DNA from: Dallia pectoralis | Taxonomy: Eukaryota; Chordata; Actinopteri; Esociformes; Umbridae | Direction of reading: 5' to 3' | Length of the DNA: 64,000 bases | Assembly (NCBI GenBank): GCA_029465975.1 | Contig: CM055739.1 | Span: 11,862,151-11,926,150, forward strand | Shown here: positions 26,587 through 39,880 of the stretch, piece by piece | How the letters are laid out: the number at the start of each line of letters is the position of its first letter | How positions within the stretch are numbered: the first letter of the stretch is position 1 | Made by a program: the position numbers and the translations under genes | The notes under the pieces: model-generated | The model's database searches: none | What the model was told of the DNA's origin: nothing | Seen by the model: the letters and a program-made list of their open reading frames with translations, nothing else

Positions 26587-27036
26587 GAGACACAACCTGA
26601 CTCACAGCATTGAGAATATCCGGTCTACAACACAATGAGACACAGCCTGACTCACAGCATTGAGAATATCCAGTCCACATCACAACGAGACACAGCCTGG
26701 CTCACAGCATTGAGAATATCCGGTCCACATCACAATGAGACACAACCTGACTCACAGCATTGACAATATCCGGTCCACATCACAACGAGACACAGACTGG
26801 CTTACAACATTGAGAATATCCGGTCCACATCACAACGAGACACAGACTGACTCACAGCATTGAGAATATCTGGTCCACTTCACAACGAGACACAGCCTGG
26901 CTCACAGCATTGAGAATATCCGGTCCACATCACAACGAGACACAGCCTGGCTCACAGCATTGAGAATATCCGGTCCACATCACAATGAGACACAGCCTGG
27001 CTCACAGCATTTAGAATATCCGGTCCACATCACAGC
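26587..27036. repeat. 50-bp minisatellite, about 9 copies
   Basis: The unit is GAGACACAGCCTGGCTCACA followed by GCATTGAGAATATCCGGTCC and ACATCACAAC. Copies differ by a few substitutions. Confidence 0.96.
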
Positions 27037-27239
27037 GTTATGCTTCTCAACATTTTATGACTGTTGACTTTCATTAACTTCCCACTCATCCTAAAGGCAA
27101 CAGCAAGTTGAATGAGGAAATTGTGATCTTTTGATGTCTGGTAGTCTTTGTAATATACCTCACAGGCCATATGAGTTTTTATCATTATGTTTTCTTCTTG
27201 GTTGTCAGGAGTCCATGCAGAAGCTACGACACATCAGGA

Positions 27240-27430
<191 letters not shown>

Positions 27431-27755
27431 CGCAGACATTATCCTCTGGGCTGTGCTGTCATTCGTAGCCCCACAGGGAGAACTGTCTAAGGGCTGGAAG
27501 CTGTAAATGTCAAGCCTGTCTCCTCCAGCTCTGACCAGTGAGAGAGAGTCGCAGAGAGAAACAGAGGGAGTAGAAGAATGAGAAAGGAAAGAAAGAGACA
27601 AGGAAAAAAGCGAATAAAAAGGAGACGTTGTGCGTAAGAGACTGACACATGTGCCTCGGGAGATCAGAGTCTGAGAGGGATGGCTGGATCAGGATGAACG
27701 CCTCTGAGCTTTTATGATGGGCTTTGAACATCCTCAAACCCATTAGTTCAATATG

Positions 27756-27992
27756 GCCAAAATACGCTATAGGACCAGTCTGCCAAAACACCAGTGTGCC
27801 AAAATACGCTATAGGACCAGTCTGCCAAAACACCAGTGTGCCAAAATACGCTATAGGACCAGGTTGCCAAAACACCAGTGTGCCAAAATACGCTATAGGA
27901 CCAGTTTGCCAAAACACCAGTGTGCCAAAATGCGCTATAGGACTAGTCTGCCAAAACACCAGTGTGCCAAAATACGCTATAGGACTAGTCTG
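27756..27992. repeat. 42-bp minisatellite, about 6 copies
   Basis: The unit reads GCCAAAATACGCTATAGGAC then CAGTCTGCCAAAACACCAGT and GT. The period keeps frames open on both strands (for example repeated KHQCAKIRYRTSLP), which is not evidence of a gene. Confidence 0.95.
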
Positions 27993-27999
27993 CAATCAC

Positions 28000-29676
28000 T
28001 CTGCAGGGCTATGGTGCCCTTGTTCCCCAGGCATCTCTAACATAATTTTAATAATATTTAAATGTTTGCTCATGTTATAACTAGATTTTCTATGAATATA
28101 TTTGCCCTTTTTATTTTGAAGGAATGCTGAATATGGCAGATAAGGCTCGTTTATGTCGGTTATTTACTACAATTTCCTCTGGAAAGAGGATTTGCCCATG
28201 CAAATTGATGCAACTGGTGGGTGATATGGCTGCCATTTTACTTCGATGCTTCTGAGGCGCTTAAACTGCTTCCCAAGAGCCTTTTAGACTAATGGCAAAA
28301 TACATCACGTTCCCTCCAAATCAACAGGACATCCGTCTGGTATGTAGGAGAGTTAGGGACATAAGTGTCGTTCCCAGCAGAAAACACACCCGACCATTAT
28401 TCATACAAGTATATTTCTTTGCTGATACAGGTTTAATGAGGGTAGTCGACAAATTAAGCATTTGGATTCATGTTACGGAGCCGGCCGAAAAATTTACTGT
28501 TGATTAAGGGTTTCGCTTTGAAGTTACCTTGGATGTATATTACAGTATTTATAAGTACTACAATCAAACCCTGATATTTAGCCAAACAGAACTGTATTGA
28601 TTAGGCTTTTACAAATTGTTTAAATAAGAAGAACAATTTCAAACTTTCTCGCCTGTCTGTCTATCAATTTGTATAAGAGTACATTTTGGCAGCTTTTAAA
28701 TACTCGGAGTTATATTTGTTTATGTCAGTCGACTATATTTCTGGTCAGCAAGTCTACTGTAGGTGGTCAAGGCTGTCTGACACACATGATAAAAATAGAA
28801 GATATGAATTATTTCTGAGAAAAAAAGGGATGACTGTTATAACAGATAAAAACTCAAATAAACACGGGTTTGTATTGATGTGCTTTTTCATACTCAATTT
28901 AGACACTCACAGTACTAACTAATGCTATTCTGGAAATGTTTAGTAACAAAAAATACACATTTCTGGGGCATCTCTGAGCGGTTACTCAGATTAGGGAATG
29001 GGTTAGCTTTCGGTTATGGTAAAGACATGTATTTCTGGGTCAGGATTAGACTTCAAGTACCCCAGAGATGTGTATTTTTGTGTCTATGTAAATTATGTAC
29101 AGTATATACAGAATGCACAGTATGCACAGTATGTCTGAAATTGTTGTCGTTTATAAATGTTTCCCCCACCTCTAATCTTAAATTTCTGATCTTTACATTT
29201 GGACGTAACGAGGAGCCACGCCCAAATGAGGCAACTGTGTGTGCCTCTTTCTCTTGGTATGCCGCGCAGGTGGAATCTAATTTGATACAGAGGCTTAGCG
29301 CTGTGAGACGCAAATGGCTCATGTGGAATTAGACACTGCACACTGACACATGCACGGTTTGTTTCTCCATCTTTGTTGTGACCAGAAAATATATTCCACT
29401 TTTTCTCCTATTCCCTAAACATGACAATTAACCCTGCCCTATGATTCATTTCCTACTTTTTATTCCTAATCTTAATCTTACACTATCCTAAACTTTTAAC
29501 TTTAACTTCTAGGGAGTACATTTTCGGGTTTTATTTTGTGGGGACATTGATTTTCGGTATATAGTAAAACCAGGAAGACACACACAGAAGATCAAGTTCT
29601 ATTTTGCACAACCCAGAAACTTAATCCCTTAGCCGACATATAACCTTATCTCTGTTACTCCTATTGCAAACATACA
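28000..29676. other. AT-rich interval
   Basis: No supported gene. Near 29500-29590 the phrase TTTTGTGGGGACATTGATTT with AGTAAAACCAGGAAGACACA resembles a repeat common beside CA runs in fish; unproven. The open frames at 28292 and 28922 show no known domain. Confidence 0.4.
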
Positions 29677-31246
29677 CAAACTATTACTAACTCACACCCA
29701 AACTGTGCCAGCATACACAGACTAATACTAACTCACACCCAAACTGTGCCAGCATACACAAACTAATACTAACTCACACCCAAACTGTGCCAGCATACAC
29801 AAACTAATACTAACTCACACCCAAACTCTGCCAGCATACACAAACTAATACTAACTCACACCCAAACTGTGCCAGCATACACAAACTAATACTAACTCAC
29901 ACCCAAACTGTGCCAGCATACACAAACTAATGCCAACTCACACCCAAACTGTGCCAGCATACACAAACTAATACCAACTCACACCCAAACTGTGCCAGCA
30001 TACACAAACTAATGCCAACTCACACCCAAACTGTGCCAGCATACACAAACTAATGCCAACTCACACCCAAACTGTGCCAGCATACACAAACTAATACCAA
30101 CTCACACCCAAACTGTGCCAGCTTACACAAACTAATACCAACTCACACCCAAACTGTGCCGGCATACACAAACTAATGCCAACTCACACCCAAACTGTGC
30201 CAGCATACACAAACTAATGCCAACTCACACCCAAACTGTGCCAGCATACACAAACTAATACCAACTCACACCCAAACTGTGCATACACAAACTAATACCA
30301 ACTCACACCCAAACTGTGCCGGCATACACAAACTAATGCCAACTCACACCCAAACTGTGCCGGCATACACAAACAAATGCCAACTCACACCCAAACTGTG
30401 CCAGCATACACAAACTAATACCAACTCACACCCAAACTGTGCCGGCATACACAAACTAATACCAACTCACACCCAAACTGTGCCGGCATACACAAACTAA
30501 TGCCAACTCACACCCAAACTGTGCCAGCATACACAAACTAATACCAACTCACACCCAAACTGTGCCGGCATACACAAACTAATACCAACTCACACCCAAA
30601 CTGTGCCGGCATACACAAACTAATGCCAACTCACACCCAAACTGTGCCGGCATACACAAACTAATACCAACTCACACCCAAACTGTGCCGGCATACACAA
30701 ATTAATACCAACTCACACCCAAACTGTGCCGGCATACACAAACTAATGCCAACTCACACCCAAACTGTGCCGGCATACACAAACTAATGCCAACTCACAC
30801 CCAAACTGTGCCAGCATACACAAACTAATACCAACTCACACCCAAACTGTGCCGGCATACACAAACTAATACCAACTCACACCCAAACTGTGCCGGCATA
30901 CACAAACTAATGTCAACTCACACCCAAACTGTGCCAGCATACACAAACTAATACCAACTCACACCCAAACTGTGCCAGCATACACAAACTAATACCAACT
31001 CACACCCTAACTGTGCCAGCATACACAAACTAATACTAACTCACACCCAAACTGTGCCAGCATAGACAAACTAATACTAACTCACACCCAAACTGTGCCA
31101 GCATACACAAACTAATACCAACTCACACCCAAACTGTGCCAGCATACACAAACTAATACTAACTCACACCCAAACTGTGCCAGCATACACAAACTAATAC
31201 CAACTCACACCCAAACTGTGCCGGCATACACAAACTAATACCAACT
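29677..31246. repeat. 41-bp minisatellite, about 38 copies
   Basis: The unit is CACAAACTAATACCAACTCA plus CACCCAAACTGTGCCAGCAT and A. Two alternating variant sites (AATACC/AATGCC and CCAGCAT/CCGGCAT) vary between copies and could trace duplication history. Largest array in the window. Confidence 0.98.
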
Positions 31247-31339
31247 CTGCAAAGTCTGTGTTTGGTTCAGCTTCTGCATTTGCACAATTGGCTTCACATT
31301 CCTCTTCAGATTTATCTCGTACAATATGATACATAAACA

Positions 31340-31640
31340 TAATGATGGCAAGTTGGCCAGGACCTGAGGTAGCATCACATTCCCATACTACGACTCCACC
31401 ACATCCATGCCTAACTGTTCATATGAGATACTTCTTTTGCCGGTGTTTTGTTTATGCCAAACGTTGTGTCTGGCATTGTGACCACAAATCTCCACTTTCT
31501 ACTCATCTGTCCAGAGGACATTGTTCCAGTCATTTTGGTCTTGACCCAGGTATAGTCTGGCAAACGTTAGTTGCTGTACAGCTCCTAAAATCTGCTGCAT
31601 TCATCCCAGTCACCAGCACCAGTATTCTTGTAAGTACACA
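31340..31640 (-). pseudogene. Tc1/mariner transposase fragment, minus orientation
   Basis: On the minus strand I read TFARLYLGQDQNDWNNVLWT followed by DE, a stop, then KVEICGHNARHNVWHKQN: the first catalytic aspartate block and following region of Tc1 transposases. The in-frame stop and the lost ends make it a relic. Confidence 0.75.
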
Positions 31641-31649
31641 TCTGAAATC

Positions 31650-32285
31650 CACATGTGCACAATTGCATCGATAATACACAAATTCCTGCATAAATATAGC
31701 TAGTCCACTGAACAATACAAAAATGAGACAAATGAAGTGTTTCTGGCATGGTTCACAATTCATGGGTGAAATCCATTGATTATGGACTAATAGTTTTTTT
31801 GTTCATTTGCAGATTTTTTGTAAATGAAGCGAAATTCAGTGATCTGGTCTGGTCATATTTTTATTCAGTATATTCAGAAGTAATGTCCTTGATTCAGCGG
31901 TGTGCATCTGGTTGCATGTTAAGTTGGTGATGACATTTAGCGTTGTGAATTAACAATACGTCACAACAAGTCTACAAAGGTGTCATAACATTGTCATGAC
32001 AATCAAGTTATCTCAGGTTATGTCAGCTTTCTTGCACGTTATTACAGTGCTTATGTCAACGTGTAGCCAACGCACAGAGATGAACACAAACACACATCCG
32101 TTGCTGCTTTTCCCCTGGTAGATGCAAACCTGTAGTTACGCAGTCTGTTTCTGTTTGCGTTTAGGTGCTATGACATTTTCTGTATTGTGACAGATTTTGT
32201 TCCCGTTCCAGATAATATCAGGACCCATGCTGCACAACATCAGTAGAAGCAATGTGATGTGACATTTTCCCTCTGTGCCTTCCAC
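31650..32285. other. AT-rich interval before the TG array
   Basis: No gene or repeat family that I can identify. Confidence 0.4.
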
Positions 32286-32292
32286 AGGGACC

Positions 32293-32512
<220 letters not shown>

Positions 32513-32514
32513 AC

Positions 32515-34200
32515 TATCCTGGGACCCTTATGTATCTGTTGTATTTGATGATAAATGCTGTTGAGTTCCGTCTAATGAACTAGTTCACCTGTCTGTCTTT
32601 CAGAGAGAGACGAGAGAACAACAAGAACGCCGTGTGCTCTTCGTCGTCTCGTCTTGGCAGCCCGTTGTACACACACACACACAGATAACCATTCCAATCA
32701 CACATCCTCTGCAGACGGAAGCGGTCTGACGTGCACACACACCTAATGGACAGTCACTTAGACAAACAGGACGTAACTTGATTATGACTGCCTGGTTCAC
32801 CATGATATGTGCTTATTGTTTAGGTCACCAAACCTAGGTTTGCCTGGAGAAGGAATGAAATTCAATACATGTGTCTTTCTTGGAAAATTAAGTGTTACAC
32901 ATTTAGAAAACGCCTTTGTGGACGTGAATACTCTCAGTTGTGCATCTGTTCTTTGTGACTGATATTCTGGCAGTGCTCTTTCTCGCTTCCTCTCAAACAT
33001 TATGTCTCTGTCTCCGAGTAGAGCCGTGACAGTGTTAACATTGACTATGTCAAGTAGCAGTATGTTGAGAAGTATGTCCAGATAAATGCACGCCCGGGCA
33101 AATGAAATAGAACGAGGCATCTCATTCAACCAAATACACCAGCATCTTGGTTTGTGGGATAACATGACAGATTCCATTTCAGGGGTAATGTAGTATCAGC
33201 AAACATCCACACGATATGTCTTTTGTTCCCTTTAATAACCAAGCGGAAGCTCATCTCCGCCGTGATAGTAACACACTGAATGTGTTAATTAACATTTCTT
33301 TGAGATAAAAATGTGTTTATTACTCTGGGATTGATGATTGTTTTTTTGTTTTTAATTAATTCCTCTATTAAATGCGATTTGAACAGTCGCTGCGAGCAAG
33401 ATGCATCAAACACCGACGGTTGTTACATCTTCTCTCTGTCTTCATACTTTGTCTCCTATACCAATTATAAACTCCATAGCTCTGTAAATGATTCATGCAG
33501 TACATTTAAGAGCCGGTCTACTCCCGTGCTTGTGGAGAGTCCTCTGGCTATTAGTATTTTGGGACATTTTTGCATATAGGTACCACATTCAGTGGTCCCC
33601 TAAGAGCTGGTTTCTCAACAATCAAGATTCAGGAACCACGGCTGAAAATCTTGAATAATGCATTAATCCCATGTATTCTCCCTCTTTCCTTCCCATCGAT
33701 CCCTCCTCGTTCTTCTTCTTTATCTTCCGCCCGTCCGTCCTTCCTCATCCTCCTATCATATCCTCTCCCCTTGCCTTTATTTGGTTTTGTCCTTACAGCC
33801 TTCTCCGCTCTCCCTGCTTATATGTTGAATATTAATATTAGTTACGAGCTGTGTTTTAGCAGTGAATACAAGGGCCTGACTGTTCCACCTATTCATTAAC
33901 ACTGTCTTAAGAACGGGACATGTTTCATTGGAAATTATTCCTTGAGGCCAGAGAGTGAGTCATTCTCTTTCTATGTGCTGAACATCACCACTGATTCAGA
34001 GCCACGTACGCCCGTGGAATTATAGCGGCTGCCTCAGATATGCGCTAACAACTGTCTGATTACAGTGTCTGTCACAAAAACACAATTGTACTATTTTTAG
34101 TTTTTTGACGAGCACTACTATGTTGACTAAGAGCTGATAATACTGGCTGATGTGGATGCCCCATCAAGCAATTTTATGGTGAATGCGCTAACTGCAAATT
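32515..34200. other. Gene-poor interval
   Basis: No supported coding exon. 33670-33810 is pyrimidine-rich. The open frames at 32797-33177, 33313-33579 and 33570-33899 have no recognisable domain. Confidence 0.45.
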
Positions 34201-34269
34201 AATCTGGACATCACTATATTCAGTGGAAATGAAAGGCCTGCACACACCTGTTAAAATGCCAGTTTTTTG

Positions 34270-35247
34270 TGATGTGAAGAAATGAAACAAAGGTAAATCA
34301 TGTAAGAACTTTTTCCACCTTTAATGTGACCTATAACGTGAACAATGAAAAAACAAAAACCTTACAATAACCTGGTTGCATAGGCGGGCACACCATTAGA
34401 CAAATACTTTGTTGAAGCACCTTTTGATTTCATTACAGCACTCAATCTTTTTGGGTAGGAGTCTATTAGCATTGTACACCTTCACTTGGCAATATTTGCC
34501 CACTCTTCTTTGCAAAAGCGCTCCAAATCTGTCAGATTGCGAGGAAATCTCCTGTGCACAGCCCTCTTCAGATTACCCCACAGATGTTCACTATGATTCA
34601 GGTCTGGGCTCTGGCTGGGCTATTCCAAAATGTTAATCTTGTTCTGGTGAAGCCATGCTTTTGTGGATTTGGATGTGTGCTTTGGGTCATTGTCATGGTG
34701 AAAGGTGAACTTCCTCTTCCTCTTCATCTTTCTTATGGAATCCTTAAGGTTTTGTGCCCAAATTGCCTGGTATTTGGAACTGTTCATATTTCTCTCCACT
34801 CTGACTAAGGCTCTGTTCCAGCTAATGAAAAACAGCCCCAAAGCATGATGCTGCCACCACCATGCTTCACTGTGGGTATGGCGTTCTTTGGGTGTCCTGC
34901 AGTGTTGTTTTTGCGACAAACATACCTTTTGGAGTAATGGCCAAAAAGTTTAACCTTGGTTTCATCAGACCATAACACATTTGGCCATATGCTTTTGGGA
35001 GACATGTTTATTTTTTCAATCTTCAACCGAGCTTGAATGATTCTCTTCATAAAAAAGACTTCCATCTTGCCACCATACATATGAAGAATATTATTGTAGC
35101 ATGTAGCATACAGCCAGTACTTGCAAGAAATTCCAATTGCAACTCCTTTAATGTTGATGTATGCCTCCTGGAAGCCTCCCTGACCAGTTTTCTTCTCATC
35201 AATTCAGTAATTTTGGACCACATTTATTGTGACCTATAACTTGAACC
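34270..35247 (-). mobile_element. Tc1/mariner element relic with degraded transposase, minus orientation
   Basis: Minus-strand reading of 34620-35080 contains SPKSIWPNVLWSDETKVKLFG, KNAIPTVKHGGGSIMLWG and FHHDNDPKHTSKSTKAWL: the first and second catalytic aspartate regions of a Tc1 transposase. SQSPDLNH near 34600 continues toward the third acidic residue. Frames shift several times, so it is a pseudogene. The sequence TGTGACCTATAAC followed by KTGAAC occurs at 34325-34343 and again at 35228-35246 in the same orientation, rather than inverted, and the right side runs directly into a minisatellite. Confidence 0.88.
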
Positions 35248-35632
35248 TGTACCAGCAACACCTCTGTCCTGTACCGGGCAATACCTCTGTCCTGTACCAG
35301 CAACATCTCTGTACTGTACCAGCAACACCTCTGTCTTGTACTAGTTAACACCTATGTCCTGTACTGGGTAACACCTATTTCCTGTACTGGGTAACACCTC
35401 TGTCCTGTACTGGGTAACACCTCTGTCTTGTACTGGGTAACACCTCTGTCTTTTACTGGGTGACACTTCTGTCCTGTACTGGGTAACACCTCTGTACTGT
35501 ACCAGCAACACCTCTGTCTTGTACTAGTTAACACCTATGTCCTGTACTGGGTAACACCTCTTTCCTGTACTGGGTAACACCTCTGTCCTGTACTGGGTAA
35601 CACCTCTGTCCTGTACCGGCAACTGTACTGGC
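35248..35632. repeat. 23-bp minisatellite
   Basis: Variants of CCTGTACTGGGTAACACCTC plus TGT, about 16 copies, with an alternating form CCTGTACCAGCAACACCTCT. Directly abuts the Tc1 relic. Confidence 0.94.
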
Positions 35633-35639
35633 AGAAGCA

Positions 35640-36010
35640 AACTGTCAATATGTGAGTGTAACCTAGCCTGACCTGTAATCTACCTTGTAGCAGTCAGGTG
35701 TGAAACATGAAAAGAACTATAAATCACATAGACAGGTGTTACTGGCCATATCACCTTTTCTTTAATCTGCTCCTGCACAGCTTTTCCTCATGCTTTTACT
35801 TCATTCCCAAGTTATAAGCAAATTAATCCAAACTCATTACACCGCAATTCATCAGCAAAACACTGAAACTAGACATACTGCCACTAGGGAATTTTCAACA
35901 CCAAAAATAAAACAGTCTTAATAACTTGTTGTGAATGATAAAACCAATACACAAATATATTCAAATACAAGCTGAGAATCTATTGTTTTGATTTTAAATA
36001 TGCAACATTA
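35640..36010. other. Spacer between two minisatellites
   Basis: AT-rich; nothing recognised. Confidence 0.5.
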
Positions 36011-36014
36011 ATGT

Positions 36015-36737
36015 GGCAGAAAGGTTAATATACAACATACATCTGGCATAGAGGTAAATATACAACATACATCTGGCAGAGAGGTAAATATACAACATAC
36101 ATCTGGCAGAGAGGTAAATATACAACATACATCTGGCAGAGAAGTAAATATACAACATACATCTGGCAGAGAAGTAAATATACAACATACATCTGGCAGA
36201 GAAGTAAATATACAACATACATCTGGCAGAGAGGTAAATATACAACATACATCTGGCAGAGAGGTAAATATACAACATCGATCTGGCAGAGAAGTAAATA
36301 TACAACATACATCTGGCAGAGAGGTAAATATACAACATACATCTGGCAGAGAGATAAATATACAACATACATCTGGCAGAGAGGTAAATATACCACATAC
36401 ATCTGGCAGAGAGGTAAATATACCACATACATCTGGCAGAGAGGTAAATATACAACATACATCTGGCAGAGAGATAAATATACAACATACATCTGGCAGA
36501 GAGGTAAATATACAACATACATCTGGCATAGAGATAAATATACAACATACATCTGGCAGAGAGGTAAATATACAACATACATCTGGCTGAGAGGTAAATA
36601 TACAACATACATCTGGCAGAGAGCTAAATATACCACATACATCTGGCAGAGAAGTAAATATACCACATACATCTGGCAGAGAGGTAAATATACAACATAC
36701 ATCTGGCAGAGAGGTAAATATACAACATACATCTGGT
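36015..36737. repeat. 30-bp minisatellite, about 24 copies
   Basis: The unit is TACAACATACATCTGGCAGA followed by GAGGTAAATA, in perfect 30-bp register. All three minus-strand frames stay open for over 700 bp because 30 is divisible by three. Confidence 0.98.
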
Positions 36738-36769
36738 TGTATTGTACTAAATGGCATTTTGTTTCCCCT

Positions 36770-37256
36770 GTTTGTCCTTCTCTCCTGTTTCTACCTTTAG
36801 TTCTGTTTATCTCTCTCCTGTTTCTCCCTTTAGTTCTGTTTATCTCTCTCTCCTGTTTCTACCTTTAGTTCTGTTTATCTCTCTCTCCTGTTTCTACCTT
36901 TAGTTCTGTTTATCTCTCTCTCTCCTGTTTCTCCCTTTAGTTCTGTTTATCTCTCTCTCCTGTTTCTACCTTTAGTTCTGTTTATCTCTCTCTCCTGTTT
37001 CTACCTTTAGTTCTGTTTATCTCTCTCTCCTGTTTCTACCTTTAGTTCTGTTTATCTCTCTCTCCTGTTTCTACCTTTAGTTCTGTTTATCTCTCTCTCC
37101 TGTTTCTCCCTTTAGTTCTGTTTATCTCTCTCTCCTGTTTCTCCCTTTAGTTCTGTTTATCTCTCTCTCCTGTTTCTGCTTTAGTTCTGTTTATCTCTCT
37201 CTCCTGTTTCTCCCTTTAGTTCTGTTTATCTCTCTCTCCTGTTTCTCCCCTCTGTC
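36770..37256. repeat. 35-37-bp pyrimidine-rich minisatellite
   Basis: The unit is TCTCCTGTTTCTACCTTTAG then TTCTGTTTATCTCTC; about 13 copies. Each unit contains a polypyrimidine tract followed by TTTAG, so it repeats a 3'-splice-site-like motif. Confidence 0.95.
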
Positions 37257-38264
37257 CAGTTTCTCGTCAACTGTATCTCCTCCATTCCTATTCATTCTCT
37301 TCTGTTTGTCCTCTCTTTTTCTCATTTTTTCCGGTTTCTCATTTTCAACTGATCTTATTCTTTACTGTTTTTTATTTCCTCCTTTTTTCATTCTCTCTTC
37401 TTTCCTGTGCAGAGGAGTAAATGCCATCTTTCATTATTTTTCCAGAGTCATCTATTCATCCCTCTGTCTCTCTCCCTCCCTTACATTTCTCCCTCTCTAT
37501 CTGGACATCATCAGATTTCCCGGGATTCCCTCCAGCTGTGTGACTTCACAGCAGCCTTGACCCAGTTACAGTGTCAACACCAGCACACTCGCACACAACA
37601 GGCAAGCTATTCTGACGGAATCAGGGCACGTCCATTACCTGCATTCAGAAAGACAGGCTTTCACTTATGATAATGGCAGTGTTGTATATCGCTCCCTGGA
37701 CGCCATCCCCTTTTCCTTGGACCCAAACTCATTATTTCTCTCACACTCCTTTACTTTTACCCACCGCCTGTTCTTCTCCTCTCCCCCCCTCCGCCTCTCC
37801 CTCTGTCTTCGTTTGTCACTCAAGGCCATTCTTCTTGTCTCCTTCATTGATTGTTCTGTTCTCCTGCCGTCACATCTCCTTGGCGCTCCCACTTCCTCTC
37901 CCTCCAGCTCGCCTCTCCCCCTCCCTCCATACACCTCGTCTGCCACCCCACTCTGACCAATGGCACGCCAGAGTCGGTATCCATGCCCGTCCAAATGCTT
38001 GCCAACAGGGCCGGCGTGGCGTGTGGTTGCCATGGCAATGCCTCCCACTTTGGAACTCGTCTGGTCGGAAATCGTAACGGGCTCCCTGTGTCGCTGCCAC
38101 GGTGACGGGTGGGTGTTATGTTGTGACATACAAACACCACTGCCGAGGCGACAGTTCCACCTTTGCCTGGTAATCGTTGTCAGTAGTTACAACAACAAAT
38201 GGGCACCTTTGAAATTCCCTCAATAAATCGATCAGCAAATCCCGATTCCTAATCCAATTATTTA
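37257..38264. other. Pyrimidine-rich then GC-richer interval
   Basis: 37260-37500 and 37740-37930 are CT-rich. 37960-38200 is GC-richer and unique-looking (GCCATGGCAATGCC), with open frames on both strands but no identifiable protein. It could be conserved non-coding sequence; unproven. Confidence 0.35.
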
Positions 38265-38265
38265 A

Positions 38266-38462
38266 TTATTTCAGAGGTGTGTTGATAATGTTGGTCCTGT
38301 ATATTATTATTCCAGAGGAGTGTCTGTGTTGATAATGTTGGTCCTGTATATTATTATTCCAGAAGAGTGTCTGTGTTGATAATGTTGGTCCTGTATATTA
38401 TTATTCCAGAAGAGTGTCTGTGTTGATAATGTTGGTCCTGTATATTATTATTCCAGAGGAGT
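38266..38462. repeat. 47-bp tandem repeat, about 4 copies
   Basis: The unit is GTGTCTGTGTTGATAATGTT, then GGTCCTGTATATTATTATTC and CAGAAGA; the copies are almost identical. Confidence 0.95.
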
Positions 38463-39880
38463 GTCTGCGTGGCTGACACTGACAGCCTTAGGGAGACAGC
38501 TGCTGTTCAAGTGTCTGCCGCGTAGATTGTGCCGGAGAGAGAAAGTGACATTAGGCCATCTTGATATCACCTCCAATTTAAAATGCTAACACACGTACAC
38601 GAATGCTACTTGGTTTCACGCACATTTCACAAATGTTCGTTGCTTTTTCATCGCAAGTGGATTATAATTGATTCCATGTAATTCAATATCGTACGTGCAA
38701 TGTGGATGTGTGTCATTTCTTCTTGAGAGAAAAACATGTTATTTTACATCCCCGTGATCAACAAAAACATCCGGTAAACCCGACATCCGATGTCAACACT
38801 GAGTCCCTACACAACAGAGCTCTTTTATTATCCTGTCCCCCCATTCAACGTAATCACTGTCAGGTAGCCTCTCCTTTTCCATTAATACCACTTCCTCCCT
38901 CTCTCCCATCAACAGTGGTTTGATGGTTGCCATGGCGGCCAATAAATGTTCCTGGCGACGGGCAGCAGAAATGCGTGGGCTGTGATTGATTAATCAGTAT
39001 TCAGTTCAGGGTTTGTTTGGCTGGGTACTGTCCTTCCGGGTTGTGAAACAGCACAGATTGCGTGCAGAACACACGGAGAAGGCTGAGGCCTAACTATCCA
39101 GACTCTCTTCTTTAGCAGATTTTTTTTTTATACCTTCAAAATGAAAATTAGAGAGTGGCAAATTTGGAACAAAAAACAAAGGGCATATTTTCGATGCAAT
39201 ACTTACTTCAAACAAGCAAAGGTCTACTAATGCATAGGTACTAGTGTAGTGATTTAAGAGAGACAGGAGACAGGCCCTGCTGTGCATTCTGGGAAATGAA
39301 CAAGGGCATGCAGTAAAGATGTGGTAGTCAATTGGGAGCCATCTGAAAAAACAAGAGCATGAATAACACCAAAAAGAAAAAAACATGTATATGTATTTTT
39401 GATATATATTCCTTGATATTATATAATATTACAATTGTAAAATTACTAATGATCAATGAATTAATCATTCATAATAAGAAGAATGTTTCTAGCCTCATAC
39501 AACCTGACTTCTGGTTGGATTTCTGTGGTCACAAACTTAGCAACCGTCTAATGTAGCATGAAAATTTGAAAGCAATATGTTGACTTCCTGCTTGGGAAGT
39601 GTTTATCAGGCTTTGAAAGTGACATTTCCGTTCACAACGTTCTCATTAAACCATGCAGTTAATGTCAGGACCTGGATTATTAAACATTAAACATGGAACT
39701 TTTTTTGACACAGTGTTCTGTGGCAAGATGCCAAGTCTTGGCAGGAATCAAACATTTTGTTTGGCAAGACATCCAAATAACTTGTTGCCAACAAGAATAT
39801 GATCTCTAGTCACCATAGCTCTACCCACCTGCAGTCTATGCTCAAGCAGGTACATTGCCTCATAAAAAAAACTCTAAACA
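38463..39880. other. Interval without recognised genes
   Basis: Mixed composition, AT-rich after 39350. No exon or repeat family that I can name. Confidence 0.4.

Noticed and set aside
29677..31246. CRISPR-like regular repeats
   Set aside because: Units are contiguous with no unique spacers, and the host is a vertebrate; this is a minisatellite.
36008..36757. Long minus-strand frames encoding a repeat protein
   Set aside because: All three frames are equally open because the 30-bp period is divisible by three; no non-repeat domain is attached.
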